Position numbers and translations under genes: made by a program
Notes under the pieces: model-generated
Told to the model about the DNA's origin: nothing
The model's input: only the letters and a program-made list of their open reading frames with translations
Databases searched by the model: none
Source: JANQEU01 sp965242805
Lineage (GTDB): Bacteria > Bacteroidota > Bacteroidia > Cytophagales > Cyclobacteriaceae
Direction: 5' to 3'
DNA: 64,000 nt
NCBI GenBank assembly: GCA_965242805.1
Contig: CBDETD010000002.1
Location: 4,402,001 to 4,466,000 of the forward strand
Shown here: positions 42,744 to 52,265 of the stretch, piece by piece
Numbering within the stretch: the stretch's first letter is position 1
Layout of the letters: every line of letters begins with the position of its first letter

Positions 42744-43103
42744 TTATTTCCGTTTTGTCGGCTTCGGTTTCAATGTCTTGACATATTCAAAACTTTTAAC
42801 CAAATATTCCGAGATCCTCTCCTGGTTTTTCAGGAGAGAGTCCGGTACGATGGCATATTCCCTCATTATCGCTCCGTGCTGTACGGACAGTTCCGTTTCA
42901 AATTCCAATAAAAATTCCTGAAGAAGATCCTTCGGTAATCTAATACTCATTCTGCCGTCCTTTGCCATAAAACTGAACATATGTCCATTGTGGGATGTAT
43001 AAGGCATAGTAGCTCCTTTCCTTTGAATTTTTGGATTGGATGCGACCAGATCGTCATACATTTTTAATTTGTCTTCCGGTATTTCTATTTTGGATTTGGC
43101 CAT
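42744..43103 (-). CDS. small TfoX-N/YjbR-like hypothetical protein
   Basis: A 119-aa soluble protein. Its central part (RKGATMPYTSHNGHMFSF, then GRMSIRLPKDLLQEFL) has the small alpha/beta pattern of the TfoX N-terminal/YjbR group. The end is Lys/Pro-rich (LKPKPTKRK). I do not recognise a specific function. It may be co-transcribed with the DUF2911 gene. Confidence 0.55.
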   Translation of the reverse strand: MAKSKIEIPEDKLKMYDDLVASNPKIQRKGATMPYTSHNGHMFSFMAKDGRMSIRLPKDLLQEFLLEFETELSVQHGAIMREYAIVPDSLLKNQERISEYLVKSFEYVKTLKPKPTKRK

Positions 43104-43297
43104 TTAGATCCAGAACTTAATAAGGAACTTTCACAAGATGAATTTACTAATTCCTGAATTACATCTATCAGTAAATTCAATGATTCTTTTATCAAATGTC
43201 TCCTAGGTTCTTATTGACATTTTTACTAATTTCTGCTCCCCCAAATCAATATGGGGTATTTCTGATGTCCATTTTTTAACTAAAAATTGCTTTTCAT

Positions 43298-45424
43298 ATG
43301 AAAATATTTGATGACAAACACATAAAGAATATTGTGCTGTTGGGAAGTTCCAAGTCCGGTAAGACAACATTGGCGGAAACCATGTTGTTTGAAGCCGGAC
43401 TAATCAATAGAAGAGGAAGTGTTGAGGAAAACAACACGGTCTCTGATTATCATGCTGTGGAACATGAACGGGGCAGCTCGGTCTATACAACTCTTTTACA
43501 CACGGAATGGAGAAATTATAAAATAAATATTCTAGACACCCCGGGATTGGATGATTTCGTAGGGGAGATGATCGCCTCTGTAAGGGTAGCCGACACTGCA
43601 GTTTTTCTTATCAATGCTCAAAATGGAGTAGAAGTCGGGACGGAGTTGACCTGGGACTATGTGGACCAATTCAAAAAGCCAACCCTATTTGTAATTAACC
43701 AGGTAGATCATCCGAAAAGCAATTTTGATACAGCTCTCGAATCTGTGAAAAGTAGGTTTGGCTCTGCCGTCACTCCGATGCAATATCCCGTTGGGGAAGG
43801 TGATAATTTTGATGGAATAATTGATCTGCTCAAGATGACCTATTACAAGTTTCCACCTGAAGGAGGAAAGCCCGAGAAATTGGACATTCCCGATGATCAA
43901 AAAGAGAAGGCCGATGCTCTACACAATGAGCTGGTAGAAAAAGCTGCTGAAAATGATGAGGGTTTGATGGAAAAATATTTCGATAAGGGAACCCTTGACG
44001 AGGATGAGATGAGAGAGGGATTGAAAATTGGGATGATGAAACATGAAGTTTTTCCGGTGTTCTGTCTATCGGCGAAGAAAAATATGGGTAGCGGCCGGAT
44101 GATGGGATTCATTGATAATGTGGCACCATCAGCTGTTGACGCTTTACCTGAACATACCGCTGAAGGTGAGGAGATCCCTCATAAAACTGATGGACCTGCT
44201 GAGATATTTATATACAAGACACTCCATGAACCCAACCTAGGCCGCATGTCTTTCTTTAAAGTGATTGCGGGGGAAGTAACTGAAGGTATGGATCTCTATA
44301 ATCATCAAACTCAACAGAATGAAAGACTGAATCAATTATTTGTGATCGATGGTCATAAACGAGAGCAGGTTAAGAAACTAACGGCTGGAGACATAGGCGC
44401 GACGTTGAAACTGAAAAACACCAAAACCAACAATACCCTTAGTGTGAAGAGTATTGAGACGGATGTTTTGCCAATGGAATTTCCAGAACCTCGGATCCGG
44501 ACAGCTGTCGTTTCAAATAACAAAAGTGATGAGGAAAAGATAGGAGAAGCTTTCCACAAGATCATGGAAGAGGACCAGACTGTTACATTCCAGTATTCCA
44601 AAGAATTGAAACAATTGGTACTTGGTGCTCAGGGAGAACTGCATTTGTCCGTGATCAAATGGATCATTGAGAACATATATGGATTGAGTATAGGATTCGA
44701 AACTCCTAGAATTCCTTATAGGGAGACTATTCAAAAACCCGCTGAAGCAGATTATCGACATAAAAAACAAAGTGGTGGTGCCGGACAATTTGGAGAGGTT
44801 TATATCAAAATCGAACCCTATTATGATGGTAAACCTGATCCTGATGGATTTAATATTAGAGGTAAGGAACTAATTGACCTGGAATGGGGAGGTCATTTGC
44901 AGTTTTATAACTGTATTGTAGGTGGAGCTATTGACGCGAGGTTTATTCCAAGCGTCCTGAAAGGTGTAATGGAAAAGATGGAAAACGGCCCGCTAACAGG
45001 AAGCTATTGCAGGGATATCCGAGTTATTCTATATGATGGGAAAATGCACTCAGTGGATTCCAACGACATCGCATTCAAAATGGCTGGTTTAAATGCATTC
45101 AAGGAAGGATTTCTAAAAGCCTCTCCTCAGTTGCTTGAACCCATTTATGAGGTCCAGGTTAAAGTACCGGAGGACATCATGGGGGATGTGATGACGGACC
45201 TTCAAACCCGTAGAGCCATAATAATGGGAATGGATGCCAAAGGAAATTACCAGGTGATCAATGCCAAAGTCCCACTTGCGGAGATGGATAGATATACGAC
45301 GTCTCTCCAATCCATCACGCAGGGTCGTGCCAGCTTCTCCATGAAGTTTGGGGAGTATTCACCTGTTTCCGCAACCTTGCAACAGGAACTCCAAAAAGAG
45401 CTGGGAGAATTGGAAGAGGCATAA
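43298..45424 (+). CDS. EF-G paralog of the EF-G2 type, switch II His replaced
   Basis: A 708-aa translation GTPase-family protein with all five EF-G domains. The P-loop is GSSKSGKTT (residues 16-24). Switch II reads DTPGLDDF (80-87), so Leu84 stands where canonical EF-G has the catalytic His of DTPGHVDF. The base-binding motif is NQVD rather than NKxD. The start (IKNIVLLGSSKSGKTTLAE, then RGSVEENNTVSDY) closely resembles the Bacteroides EF-G2 protein, reported to support translocation without GTP hydrolysis under starvation (from memory). It may save energy in carbon limitation. The 194-bp upstream region is long enough for regulated transcription. A strong terminator follows. Confidence 0.85.
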   Translation: MKIFDDKHIKNIVLLGSSKSGKTTLAETMLFEAGLINRRGSVEENNTVSDYHAVEHERGSSVYTTLLHTEWRNYKINILDTPGLDDFVGEMIASVRVADTAVFLINAQNGVEVGTELTWDYVDQFKKPTLFVINQVDHPKSNFDTALESVKSRFGSAVTPMQYPVGEGDNFDGIIDLLKMTYYKFPPEGGKPEKLDIPDDQKEKADALHNELVEKAAENDEGLMEKYFDKGTLDEDEMREGLKIGMMKHEVFPVFCLSAKKNMGSGRMMGFIDNVAPSAVDALPEHTAEGEEIPHKTDGPAEIFIYKTLHEPNLGRMSFFKVIAGEVTEGMDLYNHQTQQNERLNQLFVIDGHKREQVKKLTAGDIGATLKLKNTKTNNTLSVKSIETDVLPMEFPEPRIRTAVVSNNKSDEEKIGEAFHKIMEEDQTVTFQYSKELKQLVLGAQGELHLSVIKWIIENIYGLSIGFETPRIPYRETIQKPAEADYRHKKQSGGAGQFGEVYIKIEPYYDGKPDPDGFNIRGKELIDLEWGGHLQFYNCIVGGAIDARFIPSVLKGVMEKMENGPLTGSYCRDIRVILYDGKMHSVDSNDIAFKMAGLNAFKEGFLKASPQLLEPIYEVQVKVPEDIMGDVMTDLQTRRAIIMGMDAKGNYQVINAKVPLAEMDRYTTSLQSITQGRASFSMKFGEYSPVSATLQQELQKELGELEEA

Positions 45425-45445
45425 AGTATGAAGAAGCATAAAAGG

Positions 45446-45469
45446 AAAAGGGGCCTCGAGCCCCTTTTT
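45446..45469. terminator. rho-independent terminator
   Basis: AAAAGGGGC (45446-45454), a five-base loop, then GCCCCTTTTT. It lies 22 bp after the EF-G2-type stop and is symmetric enough to stop the convergent gene too. Confidence 0.9.
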
Positions 45470-45489
45470 CATTTTCTAACACCTCGATA

Positions 45490-46467
45490 TCATTTGTTGT
45501 AGTAATTGTTCAACAACTGAGTGTCTTCGTTAAGACTGAATTTAAGGTGCCTTGGTTTAATAAGATTGTTGGCATCGAAGGTACCTGTGAACTTGTAATC
45601 TCCAATATCGTTTATGGCAAGTACCTGTCCATTTTCAGCTTTCACAATGACCCAAACGTACTTATTGTGTTGAAATGAAAAAAGGATCTTGATGTATGTG
45701 GTGTCCTTTGGTTTCTCCTGGATAATTGACTGGTATTCTGCGTAGAACACCAGCTTGTTGGGAAACGAATAATAGTTGACAAAGTTTTCAAGAACTTCTT
45801 CCTGGAAATAATCACTCAAGAAATAACATTTGGAAGATTTAATGTATTCAATATTTTGAGATACATCCACAAAATCGGACCTCATCACACCGTCTCTGGA
45901 ATGGCTGACCAGCAGGTTTATTTGTTGAGCTACGAACTGAAAATCGTGTTTACCCAACCAGCCATTTGGAAGAATTACGGTGGTAACGACCTTCTCTTTT
46001 TTATTTTGGAAAGTTGTTAACATAAATTGATAATAATCCAGTTGGATTCTTTCGAACTCGAAGGATTCTATTTCAGATCTCCCGAGATCTGATGGATTGG
46101 TCAATCCCCCATCAATCCAATATTGAAATGTCCCGTCCACATAGGTTATATCCAGACGTATATCATCTTTAAGAAATTCTGGCTGGGTTAGGAATGTATA
46201 CTCATCACGGTTTTTCCTTTTAAGTTTTTCAATTTCAGGAGGAAAATAGTATTCACATTTCCCTTCATAATTTTCGTTGAAAGCCTCTTTAATGGCCTGG
46301 TTCAAACTGATCTCAACTTCCGAATCCTCATATAGTAATTGCACGGCCAATGTTCGGGAAGAAACCAGATCTGCCAATTCCCTTTTGGGATATGGATATT
46401 GACTATGGCAGAAATGAAAGAGGAAAATGAGGGCGAACGAAATGATTATGTGAAACGGTGACTTCAT
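45490..46467 (-). CDS. secreted hypothetical protein
   Basis: ATG 46467 (MKSPFHIIISFALIFLFHF) places a signal peptide at the N-terminus; the GTG at 46482 is less likely. The mature 300 residues are rich in Tyr, Phe and charged residues, with no domain I recognise. Segments such as KLVFYAEYQSIIQEKP and KYVWVIVKAENGQVLAINDI suggest a beta-rich periplasmic fold. It follows the TonB-dependent receptor gene on the - strand, but a terminator lies between them. Function unknown. Confidence 0.5.
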   Translation of the reverse strand: MKSPFHIIISFALIFLFHFCHSQYPYPKRELADLVSSRTLAVQLLYEDSEVEISLNQAIKEAFNENYEGKCEYYFPPEIEKLKRKNRDEYTFLTQPEFLKDDIRLDITYVDGTFQYWIDGGLTNPSDLGRSEIESFEFERIQLDYYQFMLTTFQNKKEKVVTTVILPNGWLGKHDFQFVAQQINLLVSHSRDGVMRSDFVDVSQNIEYIKSSKCYFLSDYFQEEVLENFVNYYSFPNKLVFYAEYQSIIQEKPKDTTYIKILFSFQHNKYVWVIVKAENGQVLAINDIGDYKFTGTFDANNLIKPRHLKFSLNEDTQLLNNYYNK

Positions 46468-46514
46468 TGTACTAAGATGCACCTGAAAAATAGAATAAGG
46501 AAGAAACTAAAATG

Positions 46515-46535
46515 AAAAAGGGCCACTAAGGCCCT
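46515..46535 (-). terminator. terminator of the TonB-receptor gene
   Basis: On the - strand GGGCC, loop TTAGT, GGCCC and then five Ts. It lies about 30 bp after the receptor stop. Confidence 0.85.
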
Positions 46536-46565
46536 CTCACTCTAACTCAAATTAAAAAGAAGTTT

Positions 46566-48986
46566 TCAAAACTGAATTCGGTACATGATATCCGGGAAGA
46601 ATCCAATTTGATCAATCTGATTGATCTCGTCATTTACACTGTTATAGCGTAACACAAATTCGTTCTCACGGTTTGTAACATTTTGAAGATCGATATAGAA
46701 TTGGTGTGAGATATTCCTTTTGGAGCTATTGAGCCTCATTCCAAATTTTACATCCCATCTAAAGTAGCTTCCATATTTTTCAGAGAATGCGACGTCCTCC
46801 CTAAGCACTTCTCTACCAGCGTTTGCCCTGGTGGCATCCAAATCGATAGGAGTGTAAGGTTTTCCTCCGGATGTAGTCAGCCTCGTGTCCACTGTCCAGG
46901 CGTTTTGACCGTTTTTGCCGAAAGGCCATTCCTTCCCTGCAAGGACGTTGACGACATAATTGTTATTGAAGGCTGTGCTTCTTTCTATTCCGTCACTTCC
47001 CTCATAGGTAGACTCATATACCGATGTCGTCAACAATGCATAATAACCTTTGCTAAAGAATTTCTCGAGGGTGATCTCCATTCCATAGTTCGTTCCAACG
47101 CCTTTGTTGATAAGCGATCCCCTCTCCAGGAAGACAAAATCCGCTCCTTCGTTCAAGATGGAGTAACTGCTGATTGTAGATTCAACCGGGATGTCGAATA
47201 GAGATTGATAGTATGCTTCAGTCTTCAACCTCCAGTCATTACCAATCCTTCGATCATAACCAACTACAAAATGATGACTTTTGGAGAATCCAAGATTGTT
47301 GTTAGTTCTTTGAGTGACTCCCGGAGTGACTTCCTCTTCATAAAAGAGAATGGGGGAGGGAGTTGACTGCGCGTGCATACCGTATGCGAAACTTAGTCTT
47401 TGATTAGGTTTAAACTGCCAGCTGATCGCAGCTCGTGGCTCCAGCGAGACATCGTCCGTAATATCAAAGTACTGTGAATGGAGACCGAAGGTCGTGCTCA
47501 GATTATCACTGAACTTGTACTCTGCTTGTCCGAAAACCTGGTGTAGGGAATAGGTTTCGTTCACGTCTCTCACTTTCAAAAAATAGTCGGGAATTGAGTC
47601 TCCATTGAGATCGGGGATTGTCACCCGACTATCCCTGTCTTCGTTACTAAAGCTGGGATTGTACAATTCAGACAAAAATCCGGTTCTAAGGCTCCATCTT
47701 GCATTAAATTTCTTGTTAAGGGTAGATGTCAATGTGTACCTGATTTCCTGATTATCTACATTAGTAGCCCGATATTTTGATATTTTTTCCCCAAACTGAT
47801 CCCGAACGTAGTTGTCTTGAAAATATTTGTTGCCGTTGATGGACGCAGCGACACCTGTCTTTAAATATGTGGTTTTATTGATCCTCAACAAATGATTAAT
47901 TCCGGTGACCGACAATTGATTTTCGACGAAAGCATCGACGTTGGGATCTGCGAACAAATCATCTTCGTCAATTTCATCCCCAAGGAAGTCGATACTGCTT
48001 TTGGCTCCTAGTCCAAATATTTCGAACCTGCCGAGTCTTCCCTCGCCAAGATTTACCTTAAAAGAAAGATCCTGATAGAATGGAATGGCACTCGTCCCTG
48101 TGGCAACGAGACTTGCTACTCCATATCTGTATGATCCTAAAAATGAACCACCATTTTTCCTGTTTAAGGGGCCTTCTGCCATAAACTCCAGGCCATTGAA
48201 TCCCATTTGACTGGTAAATTCATATTTATCCGGATTTCCATTACGGAACTGAATGTCGAAAACTGCTGCATTTGCATTTCCATATTCAGCAGGGAATGCA
48301 CCGGTTAAAAAATCGGAGGTCCTGAGCAAATTCGTGTTGAGTGCGTTGACAGGTCCACCGGTAGTTCCAAGCGTAGCGAAATGGTTGGTTGTGGGAACAG
48401 GAATGCCTTCTATTCTCCACCCAAGCCCATTGGGAGAATTTCCTCGAACAACAATATCATTTCTGGAGTCATCAGGAGCGCTTACTCCAGCGAATGACGT
48501 AGCTAATCTGGCAACATCGTTTCTTCCTCCCGAGAAACGAGTGACTTCTTCAAGGCTGAATGTTCTTGCACTCACCTTGGCCAATTCGTTGATAGGCATG
48601 TCTTTATCTGCATCCGCAGTGATCACAATTTCGGCCAGATTCTGAACGGATTCTTCAAGCTTAATGGGTAGGATGACTTCTTTTCCAGCAGTGACCAACA
48701 CATTTGGCAACGTGATGGATTTGTATCCAACGAAAGAAATCAACAATGTCTGTCGACCTGTTGGTACATTTTCTAATCTGAAATCACCGTTTATATCGGT
48801 AATTGTTCCAATGATAGGGTTCGAGTCATTCACTTGAACCGTTGCACCAATAATAGGATAATCAGCTTGAGCATCAACAACTGTTCCCTTTACCACTTGT
48901 GTTTGTGCATTAACTTTCAAGCTTAGGAAGGCGACGAGTATTCCAATTATCAGTTTGATTGTTTTCGAGTTCATCTTCAATTTCAT
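46566..48986 (-). CDS. TonB-dependent outer-membrane receptor with CarboxypepD-like N-terminal domain
   Basis: An 806-aa protein. The signal peptide ends near VNAQ. Residues about 30-115 are a carboxypeptidase-D regulatory-like beta domain (VVKGTVVDAQADYPIIGATV). The plug follows (RTFSLEEVTRFSGGRNDVAR, DIVVRGNSPNG, then AEYGNANAAVFDI). The C-terminal beta-barrel ends in YRIQF, a typical aromatic terminus. No SusD-type partner lies beside it, so it is not a classic SusCD pair. It resembles the short-plug Oar-like receptors. The ligand is unknown. The start is 235 bp from the divergent LytS gene. Confidence 0.92.
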   Translation of the reverse strand: MKLKMNSKTIKLIIGILVAFLSLKVNAQTQVVKGTVVDAQADYPIIGATVQVNDSNPIIGTITDINGDFRLENVPTGRQTLLISFVGYKSITLPNVLVTAGKEVILPIKLEESVQNLAEIVITADADKDMPINELAKVSARTFSLEEVTRFSGGRNDVARLATSFAGVSAPDDSRNDIVVRGNSPNGLGWRIEGIPVPTTNHFATLGTTGGPVNALNTNLLRTSDFLTGAFPAEYGNANAAVFDIQFRNGNPDKYEFTSQMGFNGLEFMAEGPLNRKNGGSFLGSYRYGVASLVATGTSAIPFYQDLSFKVNLGEGRLGRFEIFGLGAKSSIDFLGDEIDEDDLFADPNVDAFVENQLSVTGINHLLRINKTTYLKTGVAASINGNKYFQDNYVRDQFGEKISKYRATNVDNQEIRYTLTSTLNKKFNARWSLRTGFLSELYNPSFSNEDRDSRVTIPDLNGDSIPDYFLKVRDVNETYSLHQVFGQAEYKFSDNLSTTFGLHSQYFDITDDVSLEPRAAISWQFKPNQRLSFAYGMHAQSTPSPILFYEEEVTPGVTQRTNNNLGFSKSHHFVVGYDRRIGNDWRLKTEAYYQSLFDIPVESTISSYSILNEGADFVFLERGSLINKGVGTNYGMEITLEKFFSKGYYALLTTSVYESTYEGSDGIERSTAFNNNYVVNVLAGKEWPFGKNGQNAWTVDTRLTTSGGKPYTPIDLDATRANAGREVLREDVAFSEKYGSYFRWDVKFGMRLNSSKRNISHQFYIDLQNVTNRENEFVLRYNSVNDEINQIDQIGFFPDIMYRIQF

Positions 48987-49220
48987 TTATGATTTGGTGA
49001 AATTAACGGGACGTTCCGTGGTTTGTGAGCTAAAAGAAATTGAGGCCTCGATTTTTAAGGTTCAGTCCGGAAATATGAATTTGAATCGGGTGAAAATCAC
49101 GTATTTTACTAATTCCGGTTTCAATGCCTGAATTTCCTGTTTCAAGTTTGACATTTTGGGCTTGATGGATTTTTGGAGATTGAATAGAAACCAAAATAGT
49201 AAATTGAGGTTTAATTGCTT

Positions 49221-50261
49221 ATGCCTAAAATCGAACGATATATCAGATGGTTTGGGATACCTGTGGTGGCATTCTTAGTGATGATAGCCAAAAGGCATGA
49301 TCCTCCTCTTCCTTTCTATCAGGAATACATATACTCTCTGATCTTCACGGGTATCTATTGGAATGGTGCGTACTTAATATTTATGTTTTTCCGCTCAAAG
49401 CTTCCGGGGATAAAAGAGACGCCAATACGAATATTCCTGATCCTTACCTTTCTAGTGACTTTTATAGTGTTGGTGAATCCAATTATCAAATTACCACTTG
49501 GATTAATCACTCTGGATCAGGTATTTGATGGACAGGAGATATTTAAATTTTTCCCAGTGACTTTTATTACATCGATCATTATTGGTTCCTTTTATGAGGG
49601 GGCGTATTTCTTCGACAAGTGGAAGGATTCGGTAAAGCAGAATGAGGCATTGAAAAATCAACAGTTGAGAACGCAATTTGAAGTTCTGCAAAACCAAATG
49701 AGTCCTCATTTTCTATTCAATAGCCTCAATACTTTAACAACCCTGATCGCTGAAGACCAGAAAGTGGCTATTGAGTTCACTGAAAAATTATCAGAAGTGT
49801 ATAGATATATCCTTCAGAATAAGGAAAGGGAATTAGTACTGCTGAGCGAGGAGCTGGATTTTGTAAGGTCCTATGCTTTCTTGTTACAAATGAGGTATCC
49901 TGAGAACTTATCTATTTCCTACAGTATTGATGAAGAAGCACTTGATAGATTTATTGCTCCATTGACACTTCAAATGTTGATCGAGAATTCCATCAAGCAC
50001 AATGTCGTTTCTCACTCGAAACCATTGAGTATCAATGTACTTACCGATTCAAATCACAATATAATCGTCAGAAACAACCTCCAAAGAAAGAAAGCTATCG
50101 AACGAAGTACTAAGACCGGATTATACAATATCCGAAACAGGTATTCCTTCTTTGGTGACAAGGAGATCCGCGTTCAGGAGGCTAATGGTTATTTTGAAGT
50201 CACTGTGCCTTTAATTAACCTTATCAGAGAGTCAGACCACGTTTTTGTGAATAATCCATGA
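49221..50261 (+). CDS. LytS-type sensor histidine kinase
   Basis: ATG 49221 (MPKIERYIRWFG) is used; the TTG at 49215 adds two codons. About four membrane helices occupy residues 10-125, then a short coiled coil and a His_kinase (PF06580-type) domain with QMSPHFLFNSLNTL, phospho-acceptor His163. An ATPase-like region follows (LTLQMLIENSIKHN, TGLYNIRNRY). It forms a two-component system with the LytTR regulator whose ATG overlaps its stop (ATGA). Its target could be the divergent TonB-receptor gene, but that is only positional. Confidence 0.93.
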   Translation: MPKIERYIRWFGIPVVAFLVMIAKRHDPPLPFYQEYIYSLIFTGIYWNGAYLIFMFFRSKLPGIKETPIRIFLILTFLVTFIVLVNPIIKLPLGLITLDQVFDGQEIFKFFPVTFITSIIIGSFYEGAYFFDKWKDSVKQNEALKNQQLRTQFEVLQNQMSPHFLFNSLNTLTTLIAEDQKVAIEFTEKLSEVYRYILQNKERELVLLSEELDFVRSYAFLLQMRYPENLSISYSIDEEALDRFIAPLTLQMLIENSIKHNVVSHSKPLSINVLTDSNHNIIVRNNLQRKKAIERSTKTGLYNIRNRYSFFGDKEIRVQEANGYFEVTVPLINLIRESDHVFVNNP

Positions 50262-51028
50262 ATGTTGTAATTATTGAAGACGAAGCACCAGCTTTCCGAC
50301 GCCTTCAAAAAATATTGGAAGAGGTAGATCCTGATATTAATATCATTGAAGTTTTAGATAGTGTGGAAGAAAGTGTCTCGTGGTTGAAGTCAAACGACTT
50401 ACCAGATCTTTTTTTCATGGATATTCAACTTAGTGATGGGTTAAGTTTTGAAATTTTGGAGCAGGTGCAAGTGACGAAACCTATCATTTTTACAACAGCA
50501 TTTGATGAGTATCTCTTAAAGGCATTTAAGGTTAACAGTATTGATTATCTGTTGAAACCTATTAAGGTGGAAGACCTCCAAAACAGCCTAAGCAAGTATC
50601 ACGAGCTTAAGAATAATTTTAGTCAGATCAATTCCGGAGTGGACTTGAGTGAGATCGTAAATCAACTAAAATTGGAGAAAAAACCAGCAAAATCCAGATT
50701 TCTTATAAAACTGGGAGATAAGCTGATAGCTGTTGAGACTGCGGACATCGCATATTTCTATACTCATCTTGGGATTGTGCACCTTGTAACGTATACCGGG
50801 AAAAAATATCTTATGGATTATAACCTTGATGAACTCCAGAATCAATTGGATCCAGAGCTGTTTTTTAGAGCCAACAGACAATATATCGTCAGTTTCAAGG
50901 CGATCTCGGTAGTTCATAAGTATTACAAAGGGAAATTGATCATTGACCTGGCCCCGGAAGCAGATGAACAAGTGATCGTCAGTGCGGAAAAAGCATCAAA
51001 CTTCAAAGACTGGTATGGAGAGCGATGA
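50258..51028 (+). CDS. LytTR-family response regulator
   Basis: A 256-aa regulator. The receiver domain has the acidic pair EDE near the N-terminus, phospho-acceptor Asp55 in FFMDIQLSDG, and TTAFDEYLLKAFK then DYLLKPI. The DNA-binding LytTR domain (about 145-250) reads FLIKLGDKLIAVETADIAYF and ANRQYIVSFKAI. It acts with the kinase at 49221. It ends exactly at the stop of the convergent amidotransferase-like gene, leaving no room for a terminator. Confidence 0.93.
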   Translation: MNVVIIEDEAPAFRRLQKILEEVDPDINIIEVLDSVEESVSWLKSNDLPDLFFMDIQLSDGLSFEILEQVQVTKPIIFTTAFDEYLLKAFKVNSIDYLLKPIKVEDLQNSLSKYHELKNNFSQINSGVDLSEIVNQLKLEKKPAKSRFLIKLGDKLIAVETADIAYFYTHLGIVHLVTYTGKKYLMDYNLDELQNQLDPELFFRANRQYIVSFKAISVVHKYYKGKLIIDLAPEADEQVIVSAEKASNFKDWYGER

Positions 51029-51760
51029 TCAATCCTGTCTGTAGTAATCTACGAATCTTCGAAGGATTACCATTGGTTCAGATACTTTGATATCCTGGTT
51101 GGCTACTATCAATTCTTTTGCCTCATTCGGTGGAAAATATCCGTGATTCTTGTATATCAGTATCCTTGTCTTCAATCCTTCGGCATCCAGTTCTGCATGG
51201 AATTGTGTTGCGTATATATTTTGCTTCACACGGATCATTTGATATGGGCATTTCTCAGAACCTGCCAGCAAGGTTGTGTTCGGTGGAAGCTGCTGACATG
51301 CCTCCTTATGTCCACCAAAAGCAAGAAAGCTTCCCGGAACATTACGGATCAATTTGTCACTGGTTCCATTTAGTTGTACTTCAATGGGTCCGACATCTTC
51401 AGAGTACTTTTCTTTAGATACCCTTCCACCTAGATGCTGAATTAGTTTACCAAATCCATAGCAGGAACCCAGAAAGGGTTTGTCCTGAACATGTATGTCG
51501 TCGAAAAGGGAATCCAGGTCCGCCTCAAATCGTTTTTGATAATCAGGTTTGGAGTCTGGTGGATCACTCACATTGGATGGGCCACCTCCAACGATGATAG
51601 CCGAAAAATCATCAATGTTGAGCGGAGGAATGCCATTTTTTTCCATCCGAACCCGAACTACCTCATTTTCCTGTAAACCACCATATTTGAGAAAAGCAGC
51701 AAATTCACCATCTGCTGCTTCATTGTTCGGTCGAAGTTGTAAAATTAGGAACGGTTTCAT
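51029..51760 (-). CDS. class I glutamine amidotransferase-like protein
   Basis: A 243-aa stand-alone GATase-fold protein. The nucleophile elbow is FLGSCYGFGKL, with Cys and a Tyr in place of the commoner GxCxGHQ. The His/Glu pair appears in ATQFHAELDAEGL. The N-terminal strand (LQLRPNNEAADGEF) and PSNVSDPPDSK segment fit the GMP synthase-like subgroup. The complete triad suggests activity on glutamine or a gamma-glutamyl substrate. Polyamine gamma-glutamyl hydrolases (PuuD) share the fold, but nothing here specifically supports that. Confidence 0.8.
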   Translation of the reverse strand: MKPFLILQLRPNNEAADGEFAAFLKYGGLQENEVVRVRMEKNGIPPLNIDDFSAIIVGGGPSNVSDPPDSKPDYQKRFEADLDSLFDDIHVQDKPFLGSCYGFGKLIQHLGGRVSKEKYSEDVGPIEVQLNGTSDKLIRNVPGSFLAFGGHKEACQQLPPNTTLLAGSEKCPYQMIRVKQNIYATQFHAELDAEGLKTRILIYKNHGYFPPNEAKELIVANQDIKVSEPMVILRRFVDYYRQD

Positions 51761-51818
51761 ACAAGCTGTTTCAAGTATAAAATGGTTTTTGCAATTGTTG
51801 AAACAGCTTATAGAAAAA

Positions 51819-52238
51819 TTAGGCGCTTTTAGTCCAGGAGCCTAAGATGATTCCACTCACTCCCCATCCAACACACTGAAATCCACCAGTGATCCATGCC
51901 AGTCCGTAGGGGGCGTCAGCATAAAACCCATTGATCATGGTTGGCAACAAGTTGAATAGGAAACCAAGCAGAACTCCAAGAATTAATCCCTTCATCAACG
52001 ATTGCACGTTCATCTGCACAAACAACCAAGCCAGAAAGTAGATTGCTGCGGCACTGGCGACAATGTTGGAGATCCATACCGCAACACTTGGCGGATTGGC
52101 TTCAGCTTGTTCCATGGTCATTCCAACAAGACCCATCCAGGTCTCACCCAATAAGGGACCATACCAAAGAAAACCTAGGATAAACATCCATACGATTGAT
52201 ACCCATACCGCCCCATGGTTAATTTTTATTGCATTCAT
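51819..52238 (-). CDS. DUF1761 membrane protein
   Basis: A 139-aa protein with four membrane helices. The opening (NHGAVWVSIVWMFILGFLWYGPLLG) and the later SVAVWISNIVASAAAIYFLA pattern match DUF1761, shown by the motif FLWYGPLLGETW. The role of the family is unknown. It lies 27 bp after the start region of a histidine kinase gene on the same strand and may be transcribed with it. Confidence 0.82.
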   Translation of the reverse strand: MNAIKINHGAVWVSIVWMFILGFLWYGPLLGETWMGLVGMTMEQAEANPPSVAVWISNIVASAAAIYFLAWLFVQMNVQSLMKGLILGVLLGFLFNLLPTMINGFYADAPYGLAWITGGFQCVGWGVSGIILGSWTKSA

Positions 52239-52265
52239 TTTGTTAAGATTTGGTTAGTAGTTTAT

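Noticed and set aside
43140..43178. 9-bp inverted arms GAATTTACT/AGTAAATTC upstream of the EF-G2-type gene
   Set aside because: Short, AT-rich and closer to the divergent gene; too weak to call a regulatory site.
46566..48986. SusC of a SusCD polysaccharide-utilisation pair
   Set aside because: No SusD-type lipoprotein is adjacent, and the receptor is shorter than typical SusC (about 1,000 residues).
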